Below, in pieces: positions 45,701 to 56,825 of a DNA stretch of 64,000 nt (the first letter of the stretch is position 1; every line of letters starts with the position of its first letter). The position numbers were made by a program, and so were the translations under genes. A model generated the notes under the pieces. That model was not told the origin of the DNA. It did no database searches and worked only from the letters and a program-made list of their open reading frames with translations. The stretch comes from Silene conica (lineage: Eukaryota; Streptophyta; Magnoliopsida; Caryophyllales; Caryophyllaceae). The DNA lies in NCBI GenBank assembly GCA_029255685.2, contig CM055318.2, positions 30,058,001 through 30,122,000 on the forward strand. Direction: 5' to 3'.

Positions 45701-46200
45701 GGGTAAAAGTCTGAGTTTTCACATATATGCATATAAGGTGTTCGATGGAATTTGTGAAAGAAAGTTCAAGTCTTTTCATTGAATTTGCTTAATATAACTT
45801 TGAATGACAATGATAAGGAGTATTTGATAGTGCATAGTGATTAGTTGGAGACAAAGCGAAAGCTTGTTGAAAGTTCTAGGATGTTATGCGAGTAGTGACC
45901 GAACCTAGACCAAACTACCTTTCCGTAACCTTTGCGTCTCCCTCTCTTTACCTAGACAAACTGAAAGACCCTAGCTTTTCCCTCTCTTTTTTTCGTTTTT
46001 GTGTGTGTTGACTTGTTTTTCTAGCCATGTTTGTTAGAATATTAGTCTTTCCCATGCTTTGTTTTTGACTAAACTAAAACTAGACCAAGACTTATAGCCT
46101 CTAACCCCACCATCCTTTGGGTTCGACCTAAATTATACTACTTAATTTAGGAGTTTAAAAATTGTTTTTGGTGCCGAAATTGAGGACAAAAACCCGGCCA
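45701..46200 (+). repeat. LTR end (U5 side) of an Athila/Tat-like element
   Basis: Ends ACAAAAACCCGGCCA at 46200, directly before a tRNA-Asp-type primer site. The last 80 bp match the end of the solo LTR at 23107. The left limit is uncertain. Confidence 0.6.
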
Positions 46201-46202
46201 TT

Positions 46203-46220
46203 AGCGTCGTTGCCGGGGAG
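46203..46220 (+). other. Primer-binding site, tRNA-Asp, two mismatches
   Basis: TAGCGTCGTTGCCGGGGA, against TGGCGCCGTTGCCGGGGA in the intact Athila element. Confidence 0.8.
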
Positions 46221-46319
46221 TCAACTATTTTATGTTTGTTTCTTGTTTAATTTTTCTTTTGTCTCAAGGGACTCTAGTTCCTTGAGACAGTTCTTATTCA
46301 TTTCCTTTAGTGTCTATTT

Positions 46320-46335
46320 ATGCCCAGGTCTAACA
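46320..46335 (+). pseudogene. Start of an Athila-like gag, cut by a solo LTR
   Basis: ATGCCCAGGTCTAACA encodes MPRSN, the same start as the intact Athila gag-pol. It continues at 47639 after the inserted LTR. Confidence 0.85.
46331..46335. repeat. Target-site duplication TAACA, left
   Basis: Exact match of 47634-47638. Confidence 0.9.
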
Positions 46336-47633
46336 TGTTGGAGTAATGTCCTCCACAATAATGCTTTACATAATAAATCTCGTATAAGGAATATCAGGGA
46401 TTTATATTTTTTATATTTGTCAGCTGGTCAACGTTAATCAGTAATGATTGGCTTACTAGAGTTTGACATTACTGTCGTATGACGGCGGTGACCAGCTGAT
46501 CCCTTTAGGTCACACCTATAGGATGGTGCCCAAATGGAAAAATTAATTATTTGTATAAGATACAAGTTAATTAATTCCTTATTTAGGTTGACTTTTATTA
46601 GTCAAGTGAATTTAATGTTTGATGAAGAGTAAAGTACTCGGGCCATAGGATTTTATTATTCAGTTATATGATAATTGAATAATAAATGTAATACGATATT
46701 TAGTAATTAATAGTTAATTTACTAAATATATACGTATTTTGTATTATTTATGAGGTGGAGGTAATTAGCGAATTAATGTTACAAGAAGTTGTAAAATTAG
46801 CTAAACGGGTTTTATAAAACTTATTTTATGTTGAAAATGATAAAATGGCACTTAAATGTTAAGTGTATTTTATTTACTACTTTGTATTATTTAAGTGTTA
46901 AATAATCAAATAAATATTTTTATTATATAAGATAATTAAATATACGACTTATAGGCATTTGAAGGACAAATGTTGAAAGACGTAATAAGACCCGAATACC
47001 ATATGTAAACCGAGAATATGGAGATAATGTGACCATAATAAGTCTTTGTCCTCCACTCATGTTTATGAGTATTATAAGCTCATTTGTTTACATTTGATGG
47101 CCTATAAATAGGCTATTATTCGACATATTCTTAGTGGAAAAATCTAGAGAATTAAAATCCTCTAAATACATACTTCTTGCTAAGCCATTTAAGAGGAAAA
47201 AGAAAAAACTTAAGATCTTCACCTTCAACCTCTAAAATTGATCAAAAGTTGATCAATCTTCATCAAAATAAGTTCACAAAAATTAATATATTTCTTATAT
47301 TATCAAAGTAATAATATTTGTAGTTTCAAAAAACAAGGTTTACACTAAACTATATCTAGTTAATATACTTCGTGTTTTTTGGGCTAGTCTTGGGTGCAAC
47401 CAAAGGAGGTCACCTATTTTGGTGACTTGGGTTATGGAGGATCATCCTACACTATTTTAGCTCAAGAACTACAAAGGTAGGAGATATTTGTAGGGTCAAA
47501 AATGCCATCTTACCAATGTAAGAAAATTTCTTCTTATTAATTTTTGCATACATGTATTATTTAGTCCACTTTATGAAATTAGCTTGTAATTTTAATATCA
47601 TTAGAGAGTCTAATAAGGTCTAAATTCCTAACA
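46336..47633 (+). repeat. Solo LTR of a Ty1/copia element, 1298 bp
   Basis: TGTTGGAGTAATGTCCTCC to TTCCTAACA with TAACA duplications on both sides and no internal region. Its first bases resemble the LTR start of the copia element at 18577 (minus strand TGTTGGAG...GTCCTCCACAG), so the two are probably related families. Part of its end (GGATCATCCTACACTATTTTAG) has a diverged match near 59485. Confidence 0.92.
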
Positions 47634-47638
47634 TAACA

Positions 47639-48075
47639 TGCCCGAGATTGTTCCCTTCGATCCCGAGCCCGAGAAAACTCTAAGAGCTAGACAAAATTTC
47701 TTAAGGGAATTACATCAAGACGAAGACTTAAGTACTCTTGAAGCCATTTAATCCGTCTTTTACGGAGGAGATTCAACCTTTTGAGGAAGACATTCAGTCT
47801 TTCACATAAGAGATTCCATCTTTCGAGAAAGACACTTCTATCTCATCCAGTATTATGAGTACTTTAGCCAGTCATTCAGAGCCCACCCCTGACTTCATTC
47901 CCAAGGGGTGGAAGCTTCCCACCACAGACAATGGTACTTTCGAGGTCCGTCCTTCCTATATTAATTTGGTAGAACGGAACTTGTTTGGTGGGGGAGCTAT
48001 TGAGGATTCTGCCACATACATGGAGAGGTTTGTTACTTATTGTTGCTCTATCCCTCTCACTTTTAAGGTAGCATG
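47639..48075 (+). pseudogene. Athila-like gag N-terminal fragment (diverged family)
   Basis: Continues [20 protein letters not shown], then after stops [37 protein letters not shown] and YCCSIPLTFKVA. It aligns with residues 6-147 of the intact Athila gag at clearly lower similarity than the gag piece at 49033, so the two pieces come from different copies. It ends abruptly at an LTR start. Confidence 0.85.
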
Positions 48076-49032
48076 ATGCGTGCATTATATATAGACCTTT
48101 TAGGCCATATTAGGACGCATTTCCATGCTTATTTCGTAGCGTTTTACTACAAATGTCCCCCGAATAGTCTACTTTGGTTTGTCTTGTGTTATTTGCATAT
48201 ATGAGCCGGAGAAGATCATAATCAAGCCTAAAACATGTCCCCATGCATGCACTTAGGAGAAGAGTTGAGTCGGAGCTTGTTACTACCATCTTGAGATGCG
48301 CGTAGAAGTAATGGAAGTCTATCGAGCGAAAGAAGAGCTTCACACTGCTAGTGCCTACTTTGAAGAGCCATAACTCGAGTTCTATAAATGATAATAGAGT
48401 GATTCAAATTGGAGATGAAAGCTTATCCTCTTATATTTCCAACGCCACCAAAAACGCTTGATTTGACTGAGTAACGAAGAAATGGCAGCCGTTTGAAGTT
48501 CAGTGCGCATTGCAGGAAATCTGTTCGACAGATTCAGTCGATCGACCACTTTTGGTCGATACCTAAGTCGATCGACCGCTCCCTTAGTCGATCGACCACT
48601 TTTGGTCGATAGAAAAGTCGATCGACCAGTTCCCAGGTCGATCGACCAGTTTCTTTTCCGAAGCCTAATTTTAACCTAAGCCCATTAGGTCGTCGGATAG
48701 GAATCAGTTCATTTTCGCTTTTAAGCAGCTTTTGGAGTTTTCTTTAGGGACTACTTTTTACTTTAATCTTCACCTTTTATCTTTTGCCTTTTACTCTTAG
48801 ACTACTCTATAAACTTGTAATCAGTAATCTTTCCCTAGCATTTTCTAGCTTTGAAGAATCATACTTTGCCATTTACATTCGGTAATTAAATTTGCTTTGT
48901 TCATTTTTATTCTCACTCCTTTACTACTTGTTTACTTTTGTTTTATATTGCAATTTTCATTATCGCAATCATGTACTCCCTTTCCTTTATTTATATTGTC
49001 TCAATCATTCCCTCTATCATGCGTAGCCACTG
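48076..49032 (+). repeat. Truncated LTR with GTCGATCGAC array
   Basis: Starts TGATGCGTGCATTATATATAG, a normal LTR start, and a near copy of its first ~110 bp recurs at 49719. It ends at ATCATGCGTAGC, where it is fused to a gag fragment with loss of the intervening sequence, so the LTR is truncated at its 3' side. Confidence 0.65.
48538..48647. repeat. GTCGATCGAC palindrome array
   Basis: Perfect copies at 48538, 48568, 48588, 48618 and 48638, with TTTTGGTCGATA spacers between some. Same TCGATCGA core as in the Athila LTRs, with different flanks. Confidence 0.93.
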
Positions 49033-49718
49033 AGACCCTTTATGAGGCATTTGTCCGCTTCAAGAAACTTATCCGATCTATTCCTCATCACGGGTTCGAG
49101 AAATGGTTTTTGTGTAACCAATTTTACAATAGGTTGTACGATGACCATCGTGCTATTTTGGATGCGTCATCCAATGGGAGATTTCAAAAGAATGTTGATG
49201 ATGATAAGGGCTGGAATGTGATTGAAGAGATGGCAACTCATACTGCGGAGTACGGGAATCCTAGGGGTGGTGCTAGGCCGAGTGTTGGTGGAAATGACAA
49301 CAGTGCCCTTGTAGCCCAATTACAAGCCATGAATGCTAGGTTTGACCGTTTGGAGATGGGTCAAGGCTCGGGAAATCAACAAACTGTGAATGTCATGGTT
49401 CAGCAAGAAGTAACTTGTGATCGGTGTGATGTAGGGGGACATATCGCAGCTGAGTGTATGTCCGAAAAGGAGCAAGTTCTAGCTTTTCAAAGCTATAGAC
49501 AGAGTGGTCCCTTCTCTAAAACCTACAATGAAAGAACAAGAGAACACCCTAACTTCTCTTGGCGAAACCAGAATGTTTTGAATCCCACACCATTACCACC
49601 TCCACAACAATCCACATACATACCACCTCACCGTTCCAACCAACAACAATCTTTCCAACAACCACCTTTCCAAAAACCACCATCTTTTTCACCACCACAA
49701 TCACCAACAACCGATCTT
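49033..49718 (+). pseudogene. Athila gag fragment, close relative of the intact element
   Basis: Reads [18 protein letters not shown] through [14 protein letters not shown] and CDRCDVGGHIAAEC (zinc knuckle kept) to PFQKPPSF. It is nearly identical to residues 215-450 of the gag-pol at 38027. It begins mid-protein at the LTR fusion and ends at 49718 at a second LTR-like start. Confidence 0.92.
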
Positions 49719-49864
49719 AGGACGCATTTTATATAGACCTTTTAGGCCATATTAGGACGCATTTTCATGCTTATTTCGTAGCGTTTTACTACAACTGTCC
49801 CCTGAATAGTCTACTTTAGTTTGTCTTATGTCTCAAGGAACTTCGGTTCCTTTAGGCCATTTTA
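49719..49864 (+). other. LTR start fused to leader
   Basis: TTAGGACGCATTTTATATAG and the next ~90 bp repeat the LTR start at 48076, then jump to TGTCTCAAGGAACTTCGG, which matches the post-primer leader (46260-46290). This is a deletion joint between LTR and leader. Confidence 0.65.
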
Positions 49865-50857
49865 ATGTCTTTCATCCAGTTTCCACAGGGTGTAGACGAA
49901 TCATTTGGTGCTTACATAGACAGGTTTGAGGAGTGGCTAGATACGTTGAATTATGGAACTTTGACTGCCCTCCAGATTTGCTTGTCTATCATCTGGGGTA
50001 TGAATGACCCTACACGATCTTACCTTTGCTCAATAGGTAAGGGAGATTTTAGTGGGAAACCTGTCAATGAGCTTTTGGAATTCTTTGACTGGTTTGCCAT
50101 TGAGAGTATCAAACCCACTTTCTCACTTCTATCAGACATGGATGAGGGGATGGGTGAGACTGTAGAAACTGTTTTACAGAATGAAAATGACGTTGATGGA
50201 ACCATAGAGAAGGATACCATAGGCTCAGTTGATAATCCCTTCTTTGAGGATAGTCTAGAACCTCTCTATGACAATTTTACAGACATCGAACCATATGAGG
50301 AAGACTTGACGAACCTTATAGAGAACCCCTTTTGTGACGAATCTTTCGATAAGGATAGTGAGGATGGGCGATTGGAAGGTCTTGAGGTCAAATGGGACCA
50401 ATATGACGATATGGTAGATGAGCATGTTATGGGTGACCCCGTTAACACATTTGACTTTACTTCCCATTGCATTTGGGATGACCACCCACTTTCTCCTATT
50501 ACACACTGGACTCCTCCACCTCACGTGGAATACCCGTCTAAGCAGGTTATTTCTACTCATATGTTTTCATTGTTAAATGTTTCTGTGGTCTCCAACTCTT
50601 TGTTTTCCTGTGATTTGAGCTTCGGTGTTCCACCCTCGACTATAGGGTGGAATTATTCGGTTGATTCTTACAGGAGTGGTCAAAGAAAGTTTAGCAAGGT
50701 GATATGCTATTTCACTTTGTTTTTATTTGCTCCTATTAATTGCTGGTGCTACTTATGCTTTTGTGTAGCACATGCGCAGATTTTTGACCGACTTCTAAGG
50801 GCTCTGAGCTGTTTTGATTATGTACATTCTATCAGCCGCTACTTCGTCGCTTGCTGA
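49865..50857 (+). CDS. Non-autonomous Athila-like ORF, copy A
   Basis: A frame of 330 codons with no stop. Residues 1-75 resemble a short gag-like segment (FPQGVDESFGAYIDRFEEWL). Residues 100-200 are very acidic (EPYEEDLTNL, EDGRLEGLEV). The end has a hydrophobic run (about 283-310, YFTLFLFAPINCWCYLCFC), then VAHAQIFDRLLRALSC. The same ending is seen in copy B (58465-58665), so the feature is inherited, not chance. I do not recognise the protein. Its position, directly after a leader and before an Athila-type 3' non-coding region, says it is the only gene of a non-autonomous element. It could also be the tail of a decayed gag fused to something else. Confidence 0.6.
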   Translation: MSFIQFPQGVDESFGAYIDRFEEWLDTLNYGTLTALQICLSIIWGMNDPTRSYLCSIGKGDFSGKPVNELLEFFDWFAIESIKPTFSLLSDMDEGMGETVETVLQNENDVDGTIEKDTIGSVDNPFFEDSLEPLYDNFTDIEPYEEDLTNLIENPFCDESFDKDSEDGRLEGLEVKWDQYDDMVDEHVMGDPVNTFDFTSHCIWDDHPLSPITHWTPPPHVEYPSKQVISTHMFSLLNVSVVSNSLFSCDLSFGVPPSTIGWNYSVDSYRSGQRKFSKVICYFTLFLFAPINCWCYLCFCVAHAQIFDRLLRALSCFDYVHSISRYFVAC

Positions 50858-51630
50858 TGCGACAAATGACTCGATCGAGTCTTTGATTACCTCCCATATC
50901 TGGTTCGGTTTGGGGAGGTCTGTGGTGCGCGAATTCTTGTAAGTTTCTGACTCACTCTCTTTAGTTTGCATTTGTTTTCCTTTACTTTGTACAATGAGGA
51001 CATTGTACGATTTGGTTTGGGGAGGTTATGCATCCATATCTGGTCTGCATATTGTTTTTATTACATTTCTGTTATCACGTTTCATTTACGTATGCATTGT
51101 TTTTTTCGTTTCCTTTGCATCCAAAAATTACCAAATAAAAAAAAACTCACGTTTACTTTTGCATACTAGATTGAGTCAGTTTGGAGTTTCTCAGTGCTGT
51201 TAAACCGTCAGAAAACTCAAACTAGGTAATTGTTTCACATCATTTAGCAAGTTCTTTGGCAATTTTCTCGAATCTCGTTTCAAAGCATGTTGGACAAGTA
51301 GACTGGATTTGATATTCTGGCAACCTACAATAACTTTCTAAGGAATTAGAGCCTACAACTGGTGACATTCATGACCGGTTCATCTAGGAAAGTGAGTAGT
51401 TACTCCTTATGAGACATGTAACATCAATTTGCATAAACATGAGTTCAGTCTTCTTTATACCTGTATGCATTCGGGTTTGCGGTTTGTTGACACATGTGGT
51501 AGAGGTTTCCCTTTTTTCTTCTTACCCGTAAGTTTCACAAAGCCAAATTTGCCTATTTATTGTCCCATATAGCTACAATCGTAATGTAGACAATAGCCAA
51601 AATACCTTTCAATCTTGCAAGACAAATTAG
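50858..51630 (+). other. 3' non-coding region of copy A
   Basis: Contains one GACTCGATCGAGTC palindrome (50868-50881), two polypurine-like tracts GGTTTGGGGAGG (about 50911 and 51018), and segments matching the Athila 3' non-coding DNA in reverse (51000-51030, 51380-51530). It ends without an LTR. Confidence 0.65.
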
Positions 51631-52034
51631 TCGGATTCTCGCGGATTCACTCAAGCACTCATAAGAAGGTGAATTATATGGAAGATAGAAAAAATTAAGA
51701 CACACACTCAACTTATGAAACATGCATGCAATCTAATGTGATAGAGATTTCCCAACTAATATGCAATCGTAATAAAGAAAAGAGTACACGATTTCAGGAC
51801 AATGAAGATGGCTATTTGGGTGATGGTATAAAAATGGTTTGTGCCAAGGCACGTTTGGACATGTGAGGCTAAGACGGTAATCACAGCTACACTTACTTAC
51901 CAAGACCAATCTACAACAAAAACACTCCAATTAGAGAAATCAACTCACTTTACAACATATGAGAGTCAAATGAGTACTCTCCAAAGACAAATTAAACTCT
52001 AGTAACCATCTTTCAATTTTTTAACAAAATCAAA
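51631..52034 (-). other. 3' non-coding region of copy B (left part)
   Basis: The same kind of sequence as Athila 28210-28560 but in the opposite orientation to copy A (AACATGCATGCAATCTAATG here, AACATGCATGCAATGTAACA at about 28320). Interrupted at 52034 by the LINE; continues at 56826. Confidence 0.6.
52023..52034. repeat. LINE target-site duplication, left
   Basis: AACAAAATCAAA, exact match of 56814-56825. Confidence 0.88.
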
Positions 52035-52082
52035 TGGGTATCAGTACATTTACGACGATTTTGGAGGCGATTCCTTCCATCA

Positions 52083-53345
52083 ATGGCTAGGAATTCTGCA
52101 TCCAAATCTCCTGCCAGCCCCAATGTTACTACTAGGAAGAAGGGGACTATTTCGAGACAGACTAAGGAGGAGATGCTTGAGAAAATTCGACATAATCAAA
52201 AACAAATACCATCAAAAGACGACGCTCTAAAACATGCGAGTGTGAATGGGATTACAGGTATTACTCCGTTTAATCTGGATGATAATGAGATTACAAATGC
52301 TTCTGTAATTGGTTCTGCTCCTGTTACTGGTAATGATACATCTAATTTAGATGGTAATCTTGAATCTATAGACACTGGGGGTGAATGGTTTAAGATACAT
52401 GGTAATAAGATTGTTCAGATTATTGAGGATGATGTTGAACCAATGATCAAACTGTCTGATGAGGATGTTCATGATGAACTAGAGTATTGGAAACAAGCAG
52501 TTTATGGCTTTGTCTTAGGAGCAAATCCCCCTATGGCTGTTTTGGAAGGTTATTTACGACGTATTTGGTCTAAGCATACTATTGACAAGATTTCATTTCT
52601 CCCTAATGGGGTTTTTTTGGTAAGATTTGCTACTAAAGAAATGCACGAGGCTGTCCTGAAGGCTGGGCATTATCTTTTTGACAGTAAACCTGTCATCATA
52701 AAGCCACGGACAGAGGATGTGTCGCTTGAGAAGGAAATAGTGAAGAGTGTGCCTTCTTAGATCAGAATTCATAGTCTTCCTTTGAAACTCTGGGGGCAGT
52801 GTTTGCCAAAAATTGTTGGTGCCATTGGTCAATATATTCAATGTGATCCCGCAACTGATCTGAAAGTCAGACTTGGCTATGCTCGTGTGATGGTAGAATT
52901 GAAAATAGACCAGAAGTTCCCTACACTCCTTAAGTTTCTGGATGAAAAAGATCAAGTAGTAGAAGTGGGAATTGAATATGAATGGAGACCTATGTTATGT
53001 AAAGGATGCAACTCACTTGGCCATAAAGTCACTCAGTGCAGAAAGCAGACGGGTAATCAAGGAGTCCCATCCAAAAAACCTGTTCAGCAAGTATGGAAGA
53101 AGGTGGACAAACCAGCCAAACTGAATCCTGTCCATTTGCCTGAAGACCCTTGGATCACTCCTCGTGTTCATGTGGAACCAGTGGACTCTATTCCCATTCT
53201 GATTCCAACGAATGAATTCATTATAGATCATCAACAATCATCTATCCCACATGGCAGAACATTTGCAAATGTTCTTAATTCAGGAGGAAGGAATGGTGAT
53301 GCTGGTGGATCAAAGGGGCACGATTCTTCTCAATCTAATCAATGA
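52083..53345 (+). pseudogene. LINE ORF1 (nucleic-acid-binding protein)
   Basis: Starts MARNSASKSPASPNVTTRK. The middle part (YWKQAVYGFVLGANPPMAV, FLVRFATKEMHEAVLKAGHYLFDSKPVIIKP) is the DUF4283-type domain of plant LINE ORF1. A TAG at 52758-52760 replaces one codon; beyond it, in the same frame, come LPLKLWGQCLPKI, YEWRPMLCKGCNSLGHKVTQC (zinc knuckle about 52993-53041) and a tail. It ends TGA at 53343-53345, overlapping the ORF2 start as ATGATG. One stop only, otherwise well kept. Confidence 0.88.
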
Positions 53346-56300
53346 TGCGTATGGGTTTCTGGAACGTCCGAGATATGAATAGGAGGATAAAACAGCAGTT
53401 TATAATAACTTCCTTACTCAGAATAATGTCGGTATTTATGGTTTGCTTGAAACTAAGATCAAACCTCATAAAGTTAATAAAACCCTGAGTTTCTTTAATA
53501 ATTGGAGCATTTCAACCAATTCTGCTTTTCATCCAGGGGGGAGGATTTGGATCCTATGGCAACTTCATTTATGTGATGTTCTTTTCTTATATTATGATGC
53601 TCAATACATCCATATGTCGATTAACATCAAGAGTTCAAATCAATCTTTTTATCTTACTATTGTCTATGCTTTTAATGATGGTCATGAGAGGGAGAGTTTG
53701 TGGCACAACCTTGGAAGGCTGGCTAATTTGATTGAGGGGCCTTGGGCCATTGGAGGAGATTTTAATTGTGTGCTTGATGCTACTGAGCGAGTTGGAGGGT
53801 CCTTCTCTATCACAGCTGTTGTAGAGTTTAATCTCGGCCTTCAACAATGTGACATGTTGGACAGCCCTGCTCTTGGTGCTATTTATACATGGAATAACAA
53901 ACAATGTCCTACAGATAGAATTTATAGCAGGTTGAATAGACTTCTAGTGAACCACGATTGGATGCTTTCCTTCCCTAATCTTATTGCTCACTTCTTGCCT
54001 GAAGGTGATTTTGATCACACTCCATGCTTAGTATACCAGAAGGATTCAGAGGAGAGTAGACATAGACCGTTCAAGTTCTTTAACATGTGGTGCCAGTCCC
54101 CTAACTTCCATGATATAGTGCTCCTCCATTGGAACAATCATATTGCAGGGACAAAGATGTATAAGTTAGTAATGAATCTGAAATCTCTGAAACTCCCTCT
54201 CAAAGTTCTAAACAAAGCTCAGTTTGCGGATATTGATAAGAATGTTGATGTTGCTCTTACTAAGCTCTATGCTATATAAGTGAGGTTAGGGAAGAATCCT
54301 CATGATACTCATCTTATTCAGCAAGAAATTGACCTAAGAAAGAATTATCAACAACTTGCTACTGCTCAAATGAATTATCTTCAGCAGAAGGCTAAGCAGA
54401 AATGGCTTGGGGATGGTGATGCTAATACTTCTTTTTTTCATGGGGTTCTGAGAACCAGGAGGAAGCAAAATCTGTTATTACAAATTGAGGATCAGCATGG
54501 GACCCTCCATAGCTCTAAGGATGCAATTCAGAATAGCTTTATTGAGTTTTATACTCAATTGTTGGGCATGAGTCAGAGCACTTCTCTTGTTAATAAGGTG
54601 GTGATGCAGCAAGGTAATAGATGTGAAGATGTCCAACATCATCTTCTGATGCAGCCTGTCACTGATGATGAAATTAAAAGCACTATTTTTAGCATTCCTA
54701 ATGATAAGAGCCCTGGTCCAGATGGCTATTCAAGTCAATTTTTCAAATCTTGTTGGGATAACATTGGTCCTGATGTATGTGCTGCTGTCCATGAATTTTT
54801 CAGAAATGGCAAACTTCTGAAACAACTGAATGCTACTACTCTTACCTTGATTCCAAAGGTCCTTAATCCTACATCTGTTATGCAATTCAGGCCCATTGCT
54901 TGCTGTAATGTGGTATATAAATGTATCTCAAAGATTATTTGCTCCAGATTGGCCTTGGTTCTTCCTCATTTGATTTCTCTTACTCAAGGGGGTTTTATCC
55001 AGGGCAGGAGTATTATGGAAAATATTCTTATTTGTCAGGACTTGATAAAGATGTATGGTAGAAAGGCTGTCTCTCCACGATGCCTTTTTAAAATTGATCT
55101 GCAGAAGGCCTATGACTCTGTAGAATGGTCCTTTCTATTTCAGATGCTTCACGTACTGAATTTCCCTGCATACTTCATTGGTTTAATTAGAGAATGTGTG
55201 ACCTCAGCATCATATACTCTTAATCTGAATGGTGACTGTTTTGGCTGGTTCCATGGGCAAAGGGGACTTCGACAAGGGGATCCTCTTTCCCCCTTGTTAT
55301 TCACTATTTGCATGGAATATCTTACCCGATTACTGCAACACACAACTACTACTAGAACTTCAAATTTCATCCTCTGTGTAAGCCTATGAAACTGAGTAGT
55401 TTGATGTTTGCAGATGATTTATTACTGTTTAGTAAAGGGGATACAGAATCTATGATGATCCTCCTAATGACGTTTGCAACCTTCTCTAAAGCTTCTGGTC
55501 TAAAAATGAGCCCTGGAAAATCAAATGTTTACTTTAATGGTGTTCCAGCAGAGGTTAAGCAAGATATCATCAACATCTCTGGCTGCATTGATGGTAAACT
55601 GCCCTTCAAGTATTTGGGAGTCCCCATCAAACCTGCTCAACTCACCATTAAAAACTGTCAGCCTATGATTGACAAAATTGTTTGAACGAGTGAGAGGTTT
55701 GGGCACTAAGAAGCTATCTTATGCTCGGAGGCTGGTTCTTATTCAGGCTGTGTACAAAACTCTTCACTCTTACTGGGCTTCCATTTTTATCATCCCCAAG
55801 GGTGTGCTAGCAAAAAAAGAAGCAATATGCAGGAATTTCCTTTGGGATGGTGGCACTGATTACTCTAGAACCCCTACGGTGGCTTGGTCTAAGATTTGCA
55901 CTGATAAAAAGTATGGTGGTTTGGGACTCACAGTGGATTCAATCTGGAATAAGGCTTATATTGGTAAACTGGTCTGGTGGGTACATGCTCATCCATCCAA
56001 ACTATGGGTCCAATGGGTTCATCATGTGTATTTGAAAGGCACTCCCTGGATGGAGTACTCTCCCCCTTCTCAGGTCAGTTGGACATGGAGGAAGATCTGT
56101 AAAATTAAAACTGCTTTTCAAGCTGCATATGATCATCACACTTGGGCCTCTTCTCCTGGTCAGGAATATTCTGTCAGGAAGGGTTATAATTGGCTTTCAG
56201 CCATTCAGACTAAGGTACGTTGGCATCACAAAATCTGGAACAAATGGACCATTCCCAAGCATGGTTTTATGGCATGGTTGTACCATCAAAATGGGTTCAA

Positions 56301-56703
56301 CACTAAGGAGAAATTATACAGGCTGAATATATGTGCAGATAACAGATGTTGCATCTGTGACCAGGGCACTGAATCTCTACAGCATATGTTCTTTGACTGT
56401 TAGTACAGTAGCAGGATCATCCAATTGTTGCAGTCTTGGACAGGGGTCAGAATGGCTAGAGCTAGTGAGCAGAGTTGGAATACACGCTATAGTAGACTAA
56501 AGTCAGGGGTCCTGCACAGCATCATCAATGATGACATCCATTTAGTATGGCATCAAAGGAACTTGAGCAGATATGAGCACACTTTACATACTCCTGAACA
56601 CTGCGTTAGCAAAATTAAATGTGATTTAAGATTGAGGATACAAAGTCACATTCGAGGACAACTCTTAAAAAGAGACAAAGTTTGGATAGATAGATTGATG
56701 TAA
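53345..56703 (+). pseudogene. LINE ORF2: endonuclease and reverse transcriptase
   Basis: Opens MRMGFWNVRDMN, shifts frame near 53400, then VGIYGLLETKIKPHKV, GPWAIGGDFNCVLDATERVGG and DRIYSRLNRLLVN (endonuclease; FDHTPCLV where the active-site DH lies). A stop at 54277-54279. RT: SPGPDGYSSQFFKSCWD, LIPKVLNPTSVMQFRPIACC, FKIDLQKAYDSVEWSFLF, GQRGLRQGDPLSPLLFTICMEY, FADDLLLF (55407-55430). Frame changes near 55375 and 55680, then a zf-RVT-like end (HKIWNKWTIPKHGFMAWL, CCICDQGTESLQHMFFDC) with a stop at 56401-56403, and a continuation in frame to 56703. It nicks DNA and copies its RNA in working relatives. Confidence 0.93.
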
Positions 56704-56813
56704 TTTTGTCATTTTTTGGTTTCTTGGCTGTTTGTTGTGTAAGGGCTGATATGCCTTCAAACAGTGTGATGTATTGACCTTTTTTCTTAATATAATTTAC
56801 ATTTTACCAAAAA
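56704..56813 (+). other. LINE 3' UTR and tail
   Basis: AT-rich 3' end with a TTTTTTCTTAATATAATTT-type tail before the A-rich duplication. Confidence 0.6.
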
Positions 56814-56825
56814 AACAAAATCAAA
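56814..56825. repeat. LINE target-site duplication, right
   Basis: AACAAAATCAAA, as at 52023-52034. Confidence 0.88.

Larger units (their letters stand above)
52035..56813 (+). mobile_element. L1-type LINE, 4.8 kb, near full length, disabled
   Basis: A 12-bp duplication encloses 5' non-coding DNA, ORF1 with a zinc knuckle, ORF2 with endonuclease, reverse transcriptase and a C-terminal zf-RVT region, and a short 3' tail ending A-rich. Plant L1 layout. Stops and frame changes in both frames show that it is dead. Confidence 0.93.
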
